Assembly: GCA_933207985.1 (NCBI GenBank)
Contig: OW240916.1
Span: forward strand, 267,285,748-267,349,747
DNA: 64,000 nt
Direction: 5' to 3'
DNA from: Pelobates cultripes
Taxonomy: Eukaryota > Chordata > Amphibia > Anura > Pelobatidae
Shown piece by piece: positions 1 to 12,440 of the stretch; positions within the stretch are counted from its first letter, which is position 1, and the number at the start of each line of letters is the position of its first letter. The position numbers and the translations under genes were made by a program. Below the pieces are notes generated by a model. The model was not told where the DNA came from. It made no database searches and was given only the letters and a program-made list of their open reading frames with translations.

Positions 1-3000
1 ACACGTCCAATACAATCCTATATACATCAATCATACTTCCATTCAAGCTCCTGGGACTATCTATTCATCTGATAAGAGAATCTACAACATAACTGGTAAT
101 TATGCTGGTTTTATTTAATTGAAATTAATAAAAAAATTTACATAGCCGGAATATATGCCAGGATAAATTGTCAGATTTCAATTTAGAAATCTTAGTTAAC
201 TAAAGAATATATGGTTATAAAAATTCCATTACTGCAGGTGGAATTAACATTAACGATATATTAACGGTATTATTTACCAACAGGTTAGCATGACACATGT
301 TATTCAGAAATACTGACTTGCTCTGAAATAAGATAGAAAATCTTATGTAGGGAAATTAAAATTCGGCTAATGTAAAATCAGGAATGATTAATGGTCTGAT
401 ATGAACATTATTTTAATTGAAAATTGCATGAGAATTGGATATTATATCCCTAGGAGGATTCTAGCCAGCTTCGAAAGGGTTACTGTTAGCCAAGCTTTTA
501 TGGCTTCTCGCTGTGTTGTGTGTTCTGTGGAATTCTGTGTCCGGTGAAGTTTTGCTTTCTGTGTTTATGAAGCACCCTCTCATAAATCTTGCTAAGTCTT
601 GACAGTTGATTACTTTTTAGTTGCTGTATTTGTTTAAACTTTGCCATATTGTATACCAATGTTATACCTAAATATTCACTGACTGTTATGCATGTTACAT
701 ATTGTTATTATTTTATTATTATTGTCACAATAAATTATATTTTTATGAAGAATTGTGATTTACTGTATGGAGTAAAAATCCTCACAATGATCGTTCTCGA
801 GTATCTAAGAGACTTAAATAGTGGGTAATTCTCAAGATAGCAATTTTGATATAATAAAAATAATTAAATACATTTTTGATAATTTTTATGAAAATATTAT
901 TTTAATATTTATAACCCCATAAATATCCCCACACTCCCTCAGCCGGCCACCCCCAGGGGAATGCTAAGGTGGCCAGCCACCCAGCCTGCTTGAGGTATAC
1001 GCTCACCTTGTCTGCCACGGATTGACAAACTAGGAGCTAGAGGATGGGTGTCCCATAAAAGTTGATTCATCTTTTAAGAGCATTGAATAACGTGGCATAG
1101 AGTAGGATCTAACTTATTGCAAACCAATCCAATTACAACACTTCGTGCAAGGTGCTATTAAAGTATAACTTAAGTAATGAGATTTTAAATAATGTAAAAA
1201 AATAAGAAATTAACAAATTACCAATGTCAAGTAACTCTTACACCAAAGGAAAAAAAAAATCGTATATCCCAGTAAAGATAATATATATTTGATATATACA
1301 TAACTTTAAGAAAGAAAACAAAACACACAATAAAACTATATCTACACATTTACCTTGTGGTTGCACTCCTTTTCACTTGTAAAGCCCCATTAAAGTCTCA
1401 TTGTATTAACCAAAGGACAATACAAATTGTTTAATGGTAAAAATCCATAGCAACTATAACATTGTAAAAGCTCCATGTGATCTTATTTTGACAGGGTGAT
1501 GTTAATGGTTAATCACATATTGAATAAATAATTCCAGATGACTAATATATGTGTAGTATATATCAACAGAGTAAGTATCTGTCTCTAAATGGAACAACAT
1601 TAGCACCATAAACACCAAATGCTGATGGAATGGTCATTATCCAAAAACAACAAAGTGGTGTGGTACTCCTGTGGAATGTTTTATAAAGCCATAGGTTGAC
1701 TGAGTTGGTCACTTGATGTTCTCACCCATTGAACTGACCCACAGCAAGGTCCCTGCAGCATAATGGCACTGTAAACACTGTTATAGCATGCCATACAGTA
1801 CGTTTGTTTCCCTAAATTACTCCTTGCAATATTAAACGTTATATAAAATTACTAAACCTACATTAGAAAAGTGAACACTCAAATACTGAAATTGTAACAC
1901 ATTTGAAAAAAAATAGTTCCCGTGTGGCTTCTACGTGTATCATTGATTCAGCGCTTAGAGCTAACTCATTTGTTTGTTGCAGGACTTGTGAATTTTTTAA
2001 CTCTTTTTTTTCCTTAGATGAACACTTTTTGCCTAGTTTAGAATTTCAAAAAATAATAGTGCAACTAAAAGCAGAAATTGCTCCTAAACGCCCAAAATAA
2101 ACAAACAATATTATACAATCACTTTGATAATCAACACCATGCATGTATTGCAAAAGGCTGTTTTAATTTAGCTCTGATAAATAAAAGAAAAAACAAAAAC
2201 ACAAATATGCACATATGGCTTTATTAAAATGCATCCAACCTAATAACAAGGACAATTGGGTCAAAACGCATTTGTGTTGGTACTAGCGGTAACCATTATT
2301 TGTATATATTTTTTCATCCCAAAATTGATTTTAAATATAAAAATTTTTTAACTAGAAATAAGAGCTTTCATTTCTGGAATCCTGGAACTTTGTTTTTTTA
2401 CGAATGAATTGCAAGTAGTTATCTGAACTTGCACAGAAACCCTGGAGCTTTATATAATGCCTGGTCATGGCTCTATATTGTGTGAGTAAGGTCTAATCTA
2501 CCTTAAAATCTCCTTATATTCAATAGTATTACACTATATGTGTTTTCTTTTTTTTTTTTTTTCTTTATGTAAGATAAATTAATACAGTCTGTTGCAATGC
2601 ATGCATTGAGCCAATTATCAAAAGTGGTTGTATTGTATTATATTTTTCTGTTATTTTGAGGAGTTAAGGAGTGGTTTTGTTTGTTATTTGTCACAAGTAG
2701 TCGGGAAACATTTTTTATTTTAACTATTACTATTGATTTGAAATTCTATACACAATGTTCAGGCGACAGTACACTATTTTCTTTTGTGTTTTTCGACATT
2801 TTGTCTACTGTGTATAATTTTTTATCCATGTTAATACTCTGCATTAATCTGTAGACTGATAGACAGAGAGGCAACATTCACAGTAAAGAACATAGCAGTT
2901 AACTGAAATCATTCTTTATCTCAAATGGCAAAGGACAACTATGATGAGGAAAATGTCTCTGAAGTTCATTTATGCCTTAAATGTCAGAATACATAAACAT

Positions 3001-3626
3001 GTCACTGTACATAAACGAAATGGTTAATGAGTTGAATGGACGTCAAGTTAGTTCCATTAGATAATGTTATGAAAAGCATGCTGTACTTATTATTCTAAAA
3101 CTAAAGAACTTTCCACAAAGGTTTACAAAGATTTACAAAGATTTTTTTTTTTTTTTACTGAACAAGCCTCATTTTCAAACAGTACCACATTTTTACAGTG
3201 GTAGAATGTCTTGCCTTTAAAGGGAGGCAGAACATCAGAACTAAATGCTAGATTTAATTTAAAAGCTAATATACAAATCTCTACCCTCTGCATTTCAAGA
3301 ATACATTTCACTTTCTTAAACAAGGATTCACACTGTCACATTTTATTGATACGTGCATCTTATTCTACTGGAGGGACTTTTTTTTAAAAAAGATTTACAA
3401 AGATTTGTTTTCTAATTGTTCAAGCCACTTTTTTATACAATACCAAACTTTTACAATGGTGGAATGTCTTGCATTTAGATTATTCATTTAATAAATACAT
3501 GCTACTTATGAATATTTAATTTTCCATCATTGTGATTTTTAATATTGTTAATATATTCTTAATTCATCAACGTTTTAAATGCCTACTATTCAAATGATAC
3601 TGGGGTACTACAGCGTAGTGGTCAGC
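1..3626. other. AT-rich DNA without recognisable gene
   Basis: No reading frame here resembles a known family; the frames of 65-66 codons are AT-rich chance frames. A GC-richer patch at about 930-1040 (GGCCAGCC/GCCAGCC runs, then a TTGACAAA stretch) faintly resembles the ends of the hAT element at 6759-7627, but I cannot define termini. T-runs occur near 2548 and 3143. Probably intergenic or intronic. Confidence 0.5.
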
Positions 3627-4140
3627 TTAAAGGGAAAGCAGTTTTGGTGTATAAATCATGCCTCTGAATCTTCACTGCTCAATTCTCTGCCATTTAGGAT
3701 TAAATACCTTTTGTTTCTGTTTATGCAGCCCTAGCCACACCTCCCCTGACTGTGACTAATAGCCTGCATGAAAACAAAATGCTTTCACTTTCAAAAAGAT
3801 GTAACCTACTTTAAAAGTTTTTATTTCCTGCTTTAAACTTTAATTACATACAGGAGAGTCCTGCAGGATCTAGCAAGTTATTAACAGAGCAGGAGATAAG
3901 AAATTCTAAATTAAACAGACTGTGCAATAAAGAAAGTGTAAACTTTAGATGACTCTTTACAGGAAGTGTTTAGGAAGGCTGTGTAAGTCACATGCAGTGT
4001 GTATAGGGCTGCATAAACAAAGTGATTTAACTCCTAAATGGCAGAGAATTGAGCAGTGTGACAATGGGGCAATGATCTAAACACCAACACTGCTTCATTA
4101 ACCTAACAAAGTTGTTTTGGTGACTAGAGTGTACTTTTAA
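3627..4140. mobile_element. TTAA-flanked palindromic MITE (T2/Kolobok-like)
   Basis: Flanked by TTAA at 3627-3630 and 4137-4140. The two ends are inverted copies: the left arm contains CAATTCTCTGCCATTTAGG and the right arm CCTAAATGGCAGAGAATTG, and both carry TTTTGGTG near the tips. The left arm lacks about 40 bp present in the right arm, so the hairpin is asymmetric. TTAA target duplication with an AGGG-type tip fits the T2/Kolobok MITEs known in frogs (family knowledge). No coding capacity. Partial relatives lie near 7490, 13966, 18895 and 42619. Confidence 0.75.
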
Positions 4141-6750
4141 CATGATAACTACTGGAAGTGGCAGACACAGTGTGTTTTTCACACCATCCAATTGCCATTA
4201 TCATCACTTTTGCTAGATATACAAAAATAATAATAGTAATAATAAAAAATGACAACATAAAAGATAATTAAAATGAAAATAAAAATAAAAACTTGTTTGA
4301 CCCACAGTTAATCACTATGAACAACCAATAAGTTAAAACATATTTGTTTAAACATGTTTTTAGTCTAGCATTTGGTAATTTTCAGGATTATTCACTTAAC
4401 AAACATACATTTCTTATTTTAGGCTTAAATAGCCCACATTCTCAAACACAGGTATTCTTTCAGCTAAGCAAAAACAAATAAATAGGGGATGGGTCAATGA
4501 ACAAAATAAATAACAATAACAAGTCCAATTGAATCTATTATGTGGTCTCCGAAGTTGTAGGGTTCTACTTGTTACGATATCCAAAAGATGTGGAGGAAGG
4601 TGGTGAGTGATGAGAAAGATGATCCAAAATAGTAAAAAAAGGAGAGGTCTTACTTACAGTTGACAGAGCTTAATCCAGCTCTGGTGTGAATGGCTTGCAG
4701 CGGTATTATCCCCGCTTACAGGATATACTGCGAGTATCCTCTTCTATGTGGTGACAGACGGCCAAGTGGGAGATAAAAATGGAAACAATAATGGTGCAGT
4801 ATGTTCCACATGTGAAATAAAAGATGTCCAGTCTAGTGCAGACAGATAGTGAACTTTAATCCTTTCACCACCACAACTACGTCACGCACACTCTTGAAGT
4901 AGGGTGCGTTCGTGACACTATCTATATTTTATTCCCAGTAATCTCGATATGCATTTTGTGAACAAAATGAAGTGTTTTTATAGAATTAACTATTTTTTTT
5001 CATGCTCCTTGTGGCATAATATATGTTCAAACATTCACGTTCATCTGCTCAACTTACTTTTTCTCATGATTCCCTCAAGCTATTTTAAGTCCAGATGGTA
5101 TCTTGTTATGCTGGCACATTTATATTCTATAACTACTGAATTTGTTATTGTTATTGTTATTAATATTATTATTATTATTTAAATAGTACAGACATTTTCT
5201 GCAGTGCTTTATACAAGTAATTGACAGACAAAAATAATATTTACAGACATAAGAGATGCAGAAGACCTCTAACCTGTTTACAATCTAGAATATACTCTTC
5301 AGAGTGTCCATATAGTAGCCCGCTTTACCTATTTCTTTGTTTTTATTTCCTGTTTTACTAGACCCTGATGTGTTGAAGCTGAGGTTATTAGCTAACTGTG
5401 TTATCTTGCTCTACCACCAGCGAATCCATCACAGTAATGGACATAGCTGCCAATTGTGGTTACCAACAGATTATGGGCATTGTTAGCTCCAAATAACTAT
5501 TTATCAGCCAGTGTTTGGAATAGATTTGTGCCCATGAAACCAGATACTAAAACTCTTCACCTTTTCTTGGTTTCTGTGTATTTCTTACTTTAGAGCTTCT
5601 TCACTTTACTTGCGAATGCACGTGTATGCATCCGCTCAGTATCAGTGGCCACACCTCTGATTGGATATAGTCATCCTGCAAGGTCACCTTCAGTCTGCAG
5701 TTTGAGAGACACAGTTCCTACCTGCTCCTGAAACCAATTCTGCTCTTGAAGTTATGACAGGGTGTCTTGGAATTTGGTTGGGTTTCTTGTGTGACCAGAA
5801 CACAATGCACCCATTAATCTTGATTTCATTCTAAAAATGTCAATAACTATCTGGTTTGGCTTCTGTTGAAACAACTGCTCCATTTAAAAGAAGGCAAGGT
5901 TACATGGAGAACTTTAATTAGCCTTGAATTTCTTAATGCAAAGCCGCTTTCATGAATGTCAATTTAAATGAAGGAAGTACTCTTGTACTCTACTGTGGCC
6001 CCAAGTTTTATTTGGTTATTTTTTAGGGGCAAAACCTTTTTAATAGGAAGGTTTTAGGGACTGTGACATGCCAGCCTTTTGTTGGAGTGCAGGTGTGCTA
6101 TAGGAACTTAAGCCCTGTGGGTTTGAGTGCTGTCGAGAAGACCTGGTCATCTGGTCCCACCATCAGGGAAACATTCTCTTTTTTAACTTTTCATCTGCCA
6201 TGGTTATAATGAATAGAAGATTTACCAGTGATGCGCTGATAATATAATGGGCTGCTGGGGCAATCAAGAGGTTGAAAAAATCCCCAGAATTAAACATATT
6301 TCTCACTGCAGATTTGTTCACAAGCTGCAGCTATTGTGTAACTTGTGCTGTCTAGGGAATGAGGAGAAAATCTTAATGGCCACCTTGTAGTTTCTCAATG
6401 TTCCGAGTACTGTAGCATAGTGGCTGCATAGATTAACATGGTTGTTTTATTAATTGGCTACTATAGCAGTATGTACAGGTGTCTGGCAGCAATATACATA
6501 ACACTACACGAACAGGCAAACTGCATCCGTTTATTAATCCCATGCATGCATGCCTGTATTTGGAAAATACATTAACTGCTTGCATTCACACACTACATGC
6601 CTGCATTGATATCACAGAATATGCATCAATACACTAACTGAAAAAAATAACAGAACTGACAAAATTAAGAAAAATTAGTATATCTCCTTAGGATAGCAGA
6701 TATGTATGCATGCTAGTTTTTGCCCATGTGATTGTGTGTCTATACATCTA
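4141..6750. other. Non-coding DNA, no gene seen
   Basis: No recognisable coding sequence. A (TTA)n/(TTG)n microsatellite at about 5143-5180 runs into a stretch ending in CTGCAGTGCTTTATACAAG that resembles a dispersed vertebrate repeat. A GC-richer stretch at 4600-4920 may be an old repeat that I could not name. Confidence 0.4.
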
Positions 6751-6904
6751 TGTTAGTGCAGGGCTTGACAAATCCCAGGTGCCAGGTTGCCATGGCGACT
6801 GGAAGTTTTGGATTTTGGCCTGGGATTTTGGCCTGGCCACCCGCACGGGCAGCATGGGAGCTGGCCAGCCAGCAAGCCACCCACACAGGACAGCAAGGTC
6901 ACTG

Positions 6905-7136
6905 TTAATGAGTGTCTGTCTGTGTCTGTGTGTCTGTCTGTCTCTGTGTGTCTGTCTGCGTGTGTCTGTGTGTCAGTCAGTGAGTGTATATGTCAGTCAG
7001 TGTGTCTGTCTGTTTGTGAGTGCATCTGTCTGTCTGTCTATCAGTCTGTGAGTGTTTGTCTGTCAGTCAGTAAGTTTGTCTGTCTGTCAGTCAGTCAGTC
7101 AGTGAGTGTGTCTGTCTGTCAGTCACTGTGTCTGTT
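6905..7136. repeat. (TGTC)n/(TGTG)n/(CAGT)n compound microsatellite
   Basis: About 230 bp of degenerate tetranucleotide repeats inside the hAT element. It leaves two frames open on the plus strand (113 and 148 codons) that encode only Ser/Val/Cys/Leu repeats; these are compositional and not annotated as genes. Confidence 0.9.
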
Positions 7137-7489
7137 TAGGTACCTGCCCCCCTCCTATCGCATGGTGTTTTTACTTACCTTTTTTCCCATGCCGTGGCTG
7201 TTTTGCCGCAGCTGGTCCCTCCTTAATGGCTGAGATCATCAATATTTATGAGCTGAGCTAAGTAAATGCTTTCCCATAGGAAAGCTTTAGGAAGAGTTTG
7301 TAAATTTGCAGCAAAAGGCTGTGATGCGCCAATCAGCATCTCCTCATCGAGATAGGTTGAAGCAATGCTTCTCTATGGGGAACACTTAGTGCCTCCATGC
7401 AGTCCGAGTGACTGCCACTAGAGGTGTCCCAAGGCAGCAATGTAAACACTGTCTTCTCTATGAAAAGGTAGTGTTTACATTAAAAAGCC

Positions 7490-7559
7490 TGACATGCTAC
7501 AGACACCAGAACAACTACATTAAGCTGCAGTGGTTCTGGTGACTATAGTGTCCCTTTAA
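7490..7559. mobile_element. Right end of a TTAA-type MITE nested in hAT
   Basis: The segment ends CTATAGTGTCCCTTTAA, the inverted form of the TTAAAGGGACACTATAG tip expected of T2/Kolobok-like frog MITEs, with an internal hairpin (CCAGAACAACTACATTAAG... CAGTGGTTCTGG). I could not find a matching left tip, so it is probably truncated or its left end is diverged somewhere near 7220. Confidence 0.5.
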
Positions 7560-7635
7560 GAATTGTATTTGTTAGTTTAAAAAAGACTGTCTGCCTCCTA
7601 GATTCCAAACAAATTTGTCAAGCTCTGTGCTACTG

Positions 7636-9540
7636 TGTGTCTACAAATATGTTCTAATGTGTAAATGTATGCATTCTAATGTGTTTATGTATGTGTGCTA
7701 GTGTTTTTCCATGTATACAGGCTTCGCAAGAGTCTTAATCTCGGCAGGACAAACCGTATTTCAGGGTACTGTCCCACCACCCTGGGTTTGTGGTGACTCA
7801 AGGTAACTGTCCCTAGAATGTGTAACATAAGAGCATTATTAGATGCATTTGCACTACGCTAAGGCACTAGGATCATGCGGTGAGAACTATAACAGTGCTC
7901 TCTGCAAGGTGCACCCTTCATGAGGCTGGCCAGAAATATTGGCAGTCAACCTGAAATTCATGATAGGTTTACAAACCTATTTTTCAGGTGGACTTGCCCC
8001 CTTTCTGGCATCACTGATGCAGTTCATGACACTTTTACCACAACCACTGTTGTCCCATTTTATATAATGCCAATGTTGGAGAGTATGTGTATTCATTAAT
8101 TTGTGTGCTGTTTATGTATGTGTCTGATTGTGTTGCTTAGGGTGTCATCTGAGTGGCTTGTTATGTATGTGTGTATGTGCATGTGGCTATTGAGATTTGT
8201 GTGAATGGATGAATCTATCTAATATGTGATTGTGTGGACAATGGGGGCTGCAAAATTAGCTCAACCATGGTCCTGGAATGTCAAGGATGTCTTTGGTCAT
8301 CATACTCACTCATTGACATACTCACTAAGCAACACCCTTAAGCAGGAATAAGGAAACAACTAAAGATGAGTGCAGCAAGGCATACATAAACACATTCAAA
8401 ATTAAATATATCAAGCTGTAAATCCCGTCTCATTGAATATGTTTCCGCTATATGTAACCTGATACACACATTATGGATAATGAATTTATCTCTTTTACAG
8501 TTACTAGTACAACAAGAGGTGGGGGTTAGGTGTGGATGTCCTTGGGGGATCACACAAAAAATGATTTCTCATCACATAGCACTATTTCCAAGAACTAATC
8601 TTAAAAAAAAATCTCCCTTGGCTCAACAGCTAATAGCATTTGGGTTTTATGAGCTTGACAAAACTTTTCAAATGTATTAACCTTTTCAATATGCAGACTA
8701 GAGAGTATTAACCTCTTATGTATGTTCTCCCATGATTTTACATTGCACTGCATCACAACTATATGACAATGCGAATGTTAATGTGTGTTTCACATTGTGT
8801 GATAAAGAGCTTGCATTACATATATTGATCAATATACCGGAAATGCAAAATACTGCCAAAAGATTTGTGCTAAATGTTTGAACTCCACCAATTAATCTAT
8901 CACTGTGAAACTGATGCTTATATAGCAATGGAAATGTAATGTTTATAGTAAATGAGGTTTCAGCTGCTGGGAAATAATGATTCTGAATGCATTTTTCAAT
9001 ACAAGAGAACTATCTGTGTTCCAGTTAAAGGAAGATTCCCGATGAACATATGTATAAACTTTCGATGCGCAATCATAAAGGGTAACAGCAAAATCAATTA
9101 TGTCAGAAGAAGAGTGTTTGCGATATGGATGAAATAGCCTCTTATCTATACAGGTAGTACAAAAATATATAGATTTATAATGAAAAGAAAAATTATATAG
9201 ATTAGGTCCTTTGCTTGTTAGACCAAGATAGTGTGTGGCGGAATGTGATGGAGCTTGGTTAAGTGGTTAACATGAACGGGTGCTAGAAGTTGAACACTAA
9301 TGAACAAGGAGGGAATTATTAGACAGTCCGGAAATACTGTAATATTTCCAGGGTGATACAAAACCACAATCTGGGTAGGTGCCATCAGTTTTTAAAATGT
9401 GTTTAGATTTAGAGGCCGAGGCTTAAATATTAAAATAAACAGAACAAACCACTTAAAATGAGATCATTACAATGATACACAAAGTACAGTACATATCCAA
9501 CACTGCAAAATGGCGCTACTAGGTAGAAATGGCTACTTTC
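7636..9540. other. Non-coding DNA, no gene seen
   Basis: Short frames of 60-71 codons occur on both strands without recognisable domains or a run of compatible exons. Nothing here can be assigned. Confidence 0.4.
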
Positions 9541-9830
9541 CATGTGAATGCAAGATTATAGAGGTCACAGATGTAGTGTGTTATGTGAATGCAAGTATGC
9601 AGTTTGTGATGTGAATGCAGGTATATAGCAGTGGGTTTGATACAAGCATGTAGTATGTGAAATGAAAACTGGCATATAGTAAGTTTAGTGAGAGCTTGAA
9701 CTGGAAGATGGTGTGTAATATGAATGCTGGCATGTAGTGAGTTATGTGAATGCAGGCATTTAGTGGGTGATGTGAATGAAAGCAAACGATGATGTGAATG
9801 AAGGCATGCAGTTTGTGATGTGAATTAAAC
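9541..9830. repeat. Degenerate minisatellite, unit about 30 bp
   Basis: Imperfect head-to-tail copies of a unit like TGTGAATGCAGGCATGTAGT recur about every 30 bp (for example near 9587, 9617, 9719 and 9747). The 88-codon minus-strand frame that spans it has repeated His/Ser/Thr and is a by-product of the repeat. Confidence 0.7.
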
Positions 9831-10139
9831 TTGTACAGGATGAAATATGACGGTACTTCTGAAACACTATGGAATATTTTTTTTTTCAGGTCGACAAAAT
9901 GTATATCATGTTGCTGTTTATTTCAGCTAATTTTTGGTAAAAAAAAAAACCAGAGAGCCAGAACAGCAGGAAGAAAGGGGACTATAACCGGGCCTAATGG
10001 CTACACAATATCAGTAATTTTTGCAATGAGAATTCTGAGTTGACAAAATTGGACTATTATTTAAAAAATGTGTGTTCTAGCACACTTTCCCAACACACTA
10101 TGGCCTCAACACAGTCAGGAAAATAAATAAATACAATTG

Positions 10140-10735
10140 GATTTAATTTCTCCAAACAGTTAACAAAAAAAACAAAAGTCTAGTCTCACACTAGGATCAA
10201 AAACCAAGTTTATTGAAAACATTTTTTCTTGACACCACAGTCCCCAAAAGAAGGATTTTATTTCCTCCAAACAGTTAACAAAAAATTATAAATCACTTTC
10301 AACAGCTAGATATTGGTAAGTTAATCTAATGCAACAATCAATCACCCAAGATAGGCAGGAGGACTTTATTCCTAACACTACAGCACTCAAAAGAAATCAA
10401 CAACAACAACAACAACAAAAAACATTTATCAACAGTATATTGGTAAAATCGTCTCACACTAGGATGAAGGACAAAATGTCAGCCAAGTGCCAATACCTTA
10501 TTCCCACTCAAAGTTTTCTCTGGTGCTCCTGGCAGTTACAGATACATAAAAATAAAGCTAAAGCAAGTCTCACACAAGAATCAATGACAAGGCTAGGCTA
10601 AATGATTGTTTTGTATTTTGGTAAAATATGTGTTACTCATACTAGGCTGAATGACAAAATGTCTGCCAATTGCCATCACTTATCTCTCACTCAAAGCTTT
10701 CTCTTCTGTCAATACAAGCTTCTAGACACAGCATA
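10140..10735. repeat. Degenerate tandem repeat interrupted by the Tc1 element
   Basis: Related segments containing TCTCACACTAGGAT, GACAAAATGTCAGCCAA/CTGCCAATTGCCA and CTCACTCAAAGTTTTCTCT recur at roughly 100-180 bp spacing. A further copy (AGTCTCACACAAGAATCAAT) resumes at about 12311 beyond the Tc1 element, so the transposon landed inside a pre-existing repeat. Function unknown. Confidence 0.5.
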
Positions 10736-10760
10736 CAGGGAGTGCAGAATTATTAGGCAA
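10736..10760. repeat. Tc1 outer terminal inverted repeat, left
   Basis: Begins CAGGGAGTGCAGAATTATTA and is the exact inverse of 12274-12298 over 25 bp. Likely outer transposase binding site. Confidence 0.95.
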
Positions 10761-10924
10761 GTTGTATTTTTGAGGATTAATTTTATTATTGAACAACAAC
10801 CATGTTCTCAATGAACCCAAAAAACTCATTAATATCAAAGCTGAATATTTTTGGAAGTAGTTTTTAGTTTGTTTTTAGTTATAGCTATGTTAGGGGGATA
10901 TCTGTGTGTGCAGGTGACTATTAC

Positions 10925-10947
10925 TGTGCATAATTATTAGGCAACTT
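10925..10947. repeat. Tc1 inner inverted repeat, left
   Basis: Contains GTGCATAATTATTAGGCAAC, an exact inverse of 12097-12119 over 23 bp and clearly related to the outer repeat (shared ATTATTAGGCAA). Likely inner transposase binding site. Confidence 0.9.
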
Positions 10948-11063
10948 AACAAAAAACAAATATATACCCATTTCAATTATTTATTATTACCAGTGAAACC
11001 AATATAACATCTCAACATTCACAAATATACATTTCTGACATTCAAAAACAAAACAAAAACAAA

Positions 11064-12080
11064 TCAGTGACCAATATAGCCACCTTTCTTTGCAAGGACA
11101 CTCAAAAGCCTGCCATCCATGGATTCTGTCAGTGTTTTGATCTGTTCACCATCAACATTGTGTGCAGCAGCAACCACAGCCTCCCAGACACTGTTCAGAG
11201 AGGTGTACTGTTTTTCCTCCTTGTAAATCTCACATTTGATGATGGACCACAGGTTCTCAATGGGGTTCAGATCAGGTGAACAAGGAGGCCATGTCATTAG
11301 ATTTTCTTCTTTTATACCCTTTCTTGCCAGCCACGCTGTGGAGTACTTGGACGCGTGTGATGGAGCATTGTCCTGCATGAAAATCATGTTTTTCTTGAAG
11401 GATGCAGACTTCTTCCTGTACCACTGCTTGAAGAAGGTGTCTTCCAGGAACTGGCAGTAGGACTGGGAGTTGAGCTTGACTCCATCCTCAACCCGAAAAG
11501 GCCCCACAAGCTCATCTTTGATGATACCAGCCCAAACCAGTACTCCACCTCCACCTTGCTGGCGTCTGAGTCGGACTGGAGCTCTCTGCCCTTTACCAAT
11601 CCAGCCACGGGCCCATCCATCTGGCCCATCAAGACTCACTCTCATTTCATCAGTCCATAAAACCTTAGAAAAATCAGTCTTGAGATATTTCTTGGCCCAG
11701 TCTTGACGTTTCAGCTTGTGTGCCTTGTTCAGTGGTGGTCGTCTTTCAGCCTTTCTTACCTTGGCCATGTCTCTGAGTATTGCACACCTTGTGCTTTTGG
11801 GCACTCCAGTGATGTTGCAGCTCTGAAATATGGCCAAACTGGTGGCAAGTGGCATCGTGGCAGCTGCACGCTTGACTTTTCTCAGTTCATGGGCAGTTAT
11901 TTTGCGCCTTGGTTTTTCCACACGCTTCTTGCGACCCTGTTGACTATTTTGAATGAAACGCTTGATTGTTCGATGATCACGCTTCAGAAGCTTTGCAATT
12001 TTAAGAGTGCTGCATCCCTCTGCAAGATATCTCACTATTTTTGACTTTTCTGAGCCTGTCAAGTCCTTCTTTTGACCCAT
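11064..12080 (-). CDS. Tc1/mariner transposase, DD37E
   Basis: A 338-aa DDE transposase that would bind the element's terminal repeats and move it by cut-and-paste into TA sites in the nucleus. The N-terminal 110 residues form a paired-like helix-turn-helix region (start MGQKKDLTGSEKSKIVRYL) with a basic linker at 49-60 (KPRRK). The catalytic core shows D144 in WTDE, D237 in MQDNAPSH and E275 in SPDLNPIENLW. There are 37 residues between the second D and the E, against 34 in Tc1 itself. A glycine-rich box (QQGGGG) lies at 174-179. The length matches the usual 335-345 aa and there is no stop or frameshift. The ATG at 12080 lies 17 bp inside the inner right repeat. Frames on the opposite strand are shadows. 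Confidence 0.93.
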   Translation of the reverse strand: MGQKKDLTGSEKSKIVRYLAEGCSTLKIAKLLKRDHRTIKRFIQNSQQGRKKRVEKPRRKITAHELRKVKRAAATMPLATSLAIFQSCNITGVPKSTRCAILRDMAKVRKAERRPPLNKAHKLKRQDWAKKYLKTDFSKVLWTDEMRVSLDGPDGWARGWIGKGQRAPVRLRRQQGGGGVLVWAGIIKDELVGPFRVEDGVKLNSQSYCQFLEDTFFKQWYRKKSASFKKNMIFMQDNAPSHASKYSTAWLARKGIKEENLMTWPPCSPDLNPIENLWSIIKCEIYKEEKQYTSLNSVWEAVVAAAHNVDGEQIKTLTESMDGRLLSVLAKKGGYIGH

Positions 12081-12096
12081 TTTGCCAAAGGAAAGG

Positions 12097-12119
12097 AAGT
12101 TGCCTAATAATTATGCACA
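12097..12119. repeat. Tc1 inner inverted repeat, right
   Basis: Perfect inverse of 10925-10947; contains GTTGCCTAATAATTATGCAC. It sits immediately upstream of the transposase ATG, so transposase binding here could also affect its own promoter (inference). Confidence 0.9.
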
Positions 12120-12273
12120 CCTGATATAGGGTGTTGATGTCATTAGACCACACCCCTTCTCATTACAGAGATGCACATCACCTAATATGCTTAATTGGTA
12201 GTAGACTTTCGAGCCTATACAGCTTGGAGTAAGACAACATGCATAAAGAGGATGATGTGGTCAAAATACTCAT

Positions 12274-12298
12274 TTGCCTAATAATTCTGCACTCCCTG
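12274..12298. repeat. Tc1 outer terminal inverted repeat, right
   Basis: Ends ATAATTCTGCACTCCCTG directly before the TA target duplication; exact inverse of the left outer repeat. Confidence 0.95.
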
Positions 12299-12440
12299 TA
12301 AGGTTAAAGCTAGTCTCACACAAGAATCAATAACTAGCTTTCTCCCACTCCGACACAGGCACAACAAGTGTAAAAACTGTGAGGATAGGTAGTCACCCAA
12401 CACACAGAATTAAGTCACACAAGACAGGATGAGAAAAAGA

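Larger units (their letters stand above)
6759..7627. mobile_element. Non-autonomous hAT-type element
   Basis: The termini are inverted: CAGGGCTTGACAAAT at 6759 and ATTTGTCAAGCTCTG ending at 7627, 14 of 15 bases matching. They are flanked by an imperfect 8-bp target duplication, TGTTAGTG at 6751-6758 and TGCTACTG at 7628-7635 (6 of 8). An 8-bp duplication with a CAG...CTG terminus is typical of hAT. The interior carries no transposase; it holds a TGTC/TGTG repeat (6905-7136) and what looks like the right end of a TTAA MITE (7490-7559). Confidence 0.7.
10736..12298 (-). mobile_element. Complete Tc1/mariner transposon (DD37E, TRT-like)
   Basis: A 1563-bp element flanked by TA at 10734-10735 and 12299-12300. 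The outer terminal repeats are identical over 25 bp. A second, internal pair of 23-bp repeats is also perfect, giving the IR/DR layout with two transposase sites per end known from Sleeping Beauty-like Tc1 elements. It carries one uninterrupted transposase gene on the minus strand. The DD37E spacing corresponds to the vertebrate TRT group as I recall it. Perfect repeats and an open frame point to a recent insertion; I cannot tell whether the protein is active. Confidence 0.93.

Noticed and set aside
6710..7233. Ser/Val/Cys-rich frames of 113 and 148 codons
   Set aside because: Tetranucleotide microsatellite inside a hAT element.
11067..12044. Plus-strand frames of 70-113 codons across the Tc1 element
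   Set aside because: Antisense shadows of the transposase gene.
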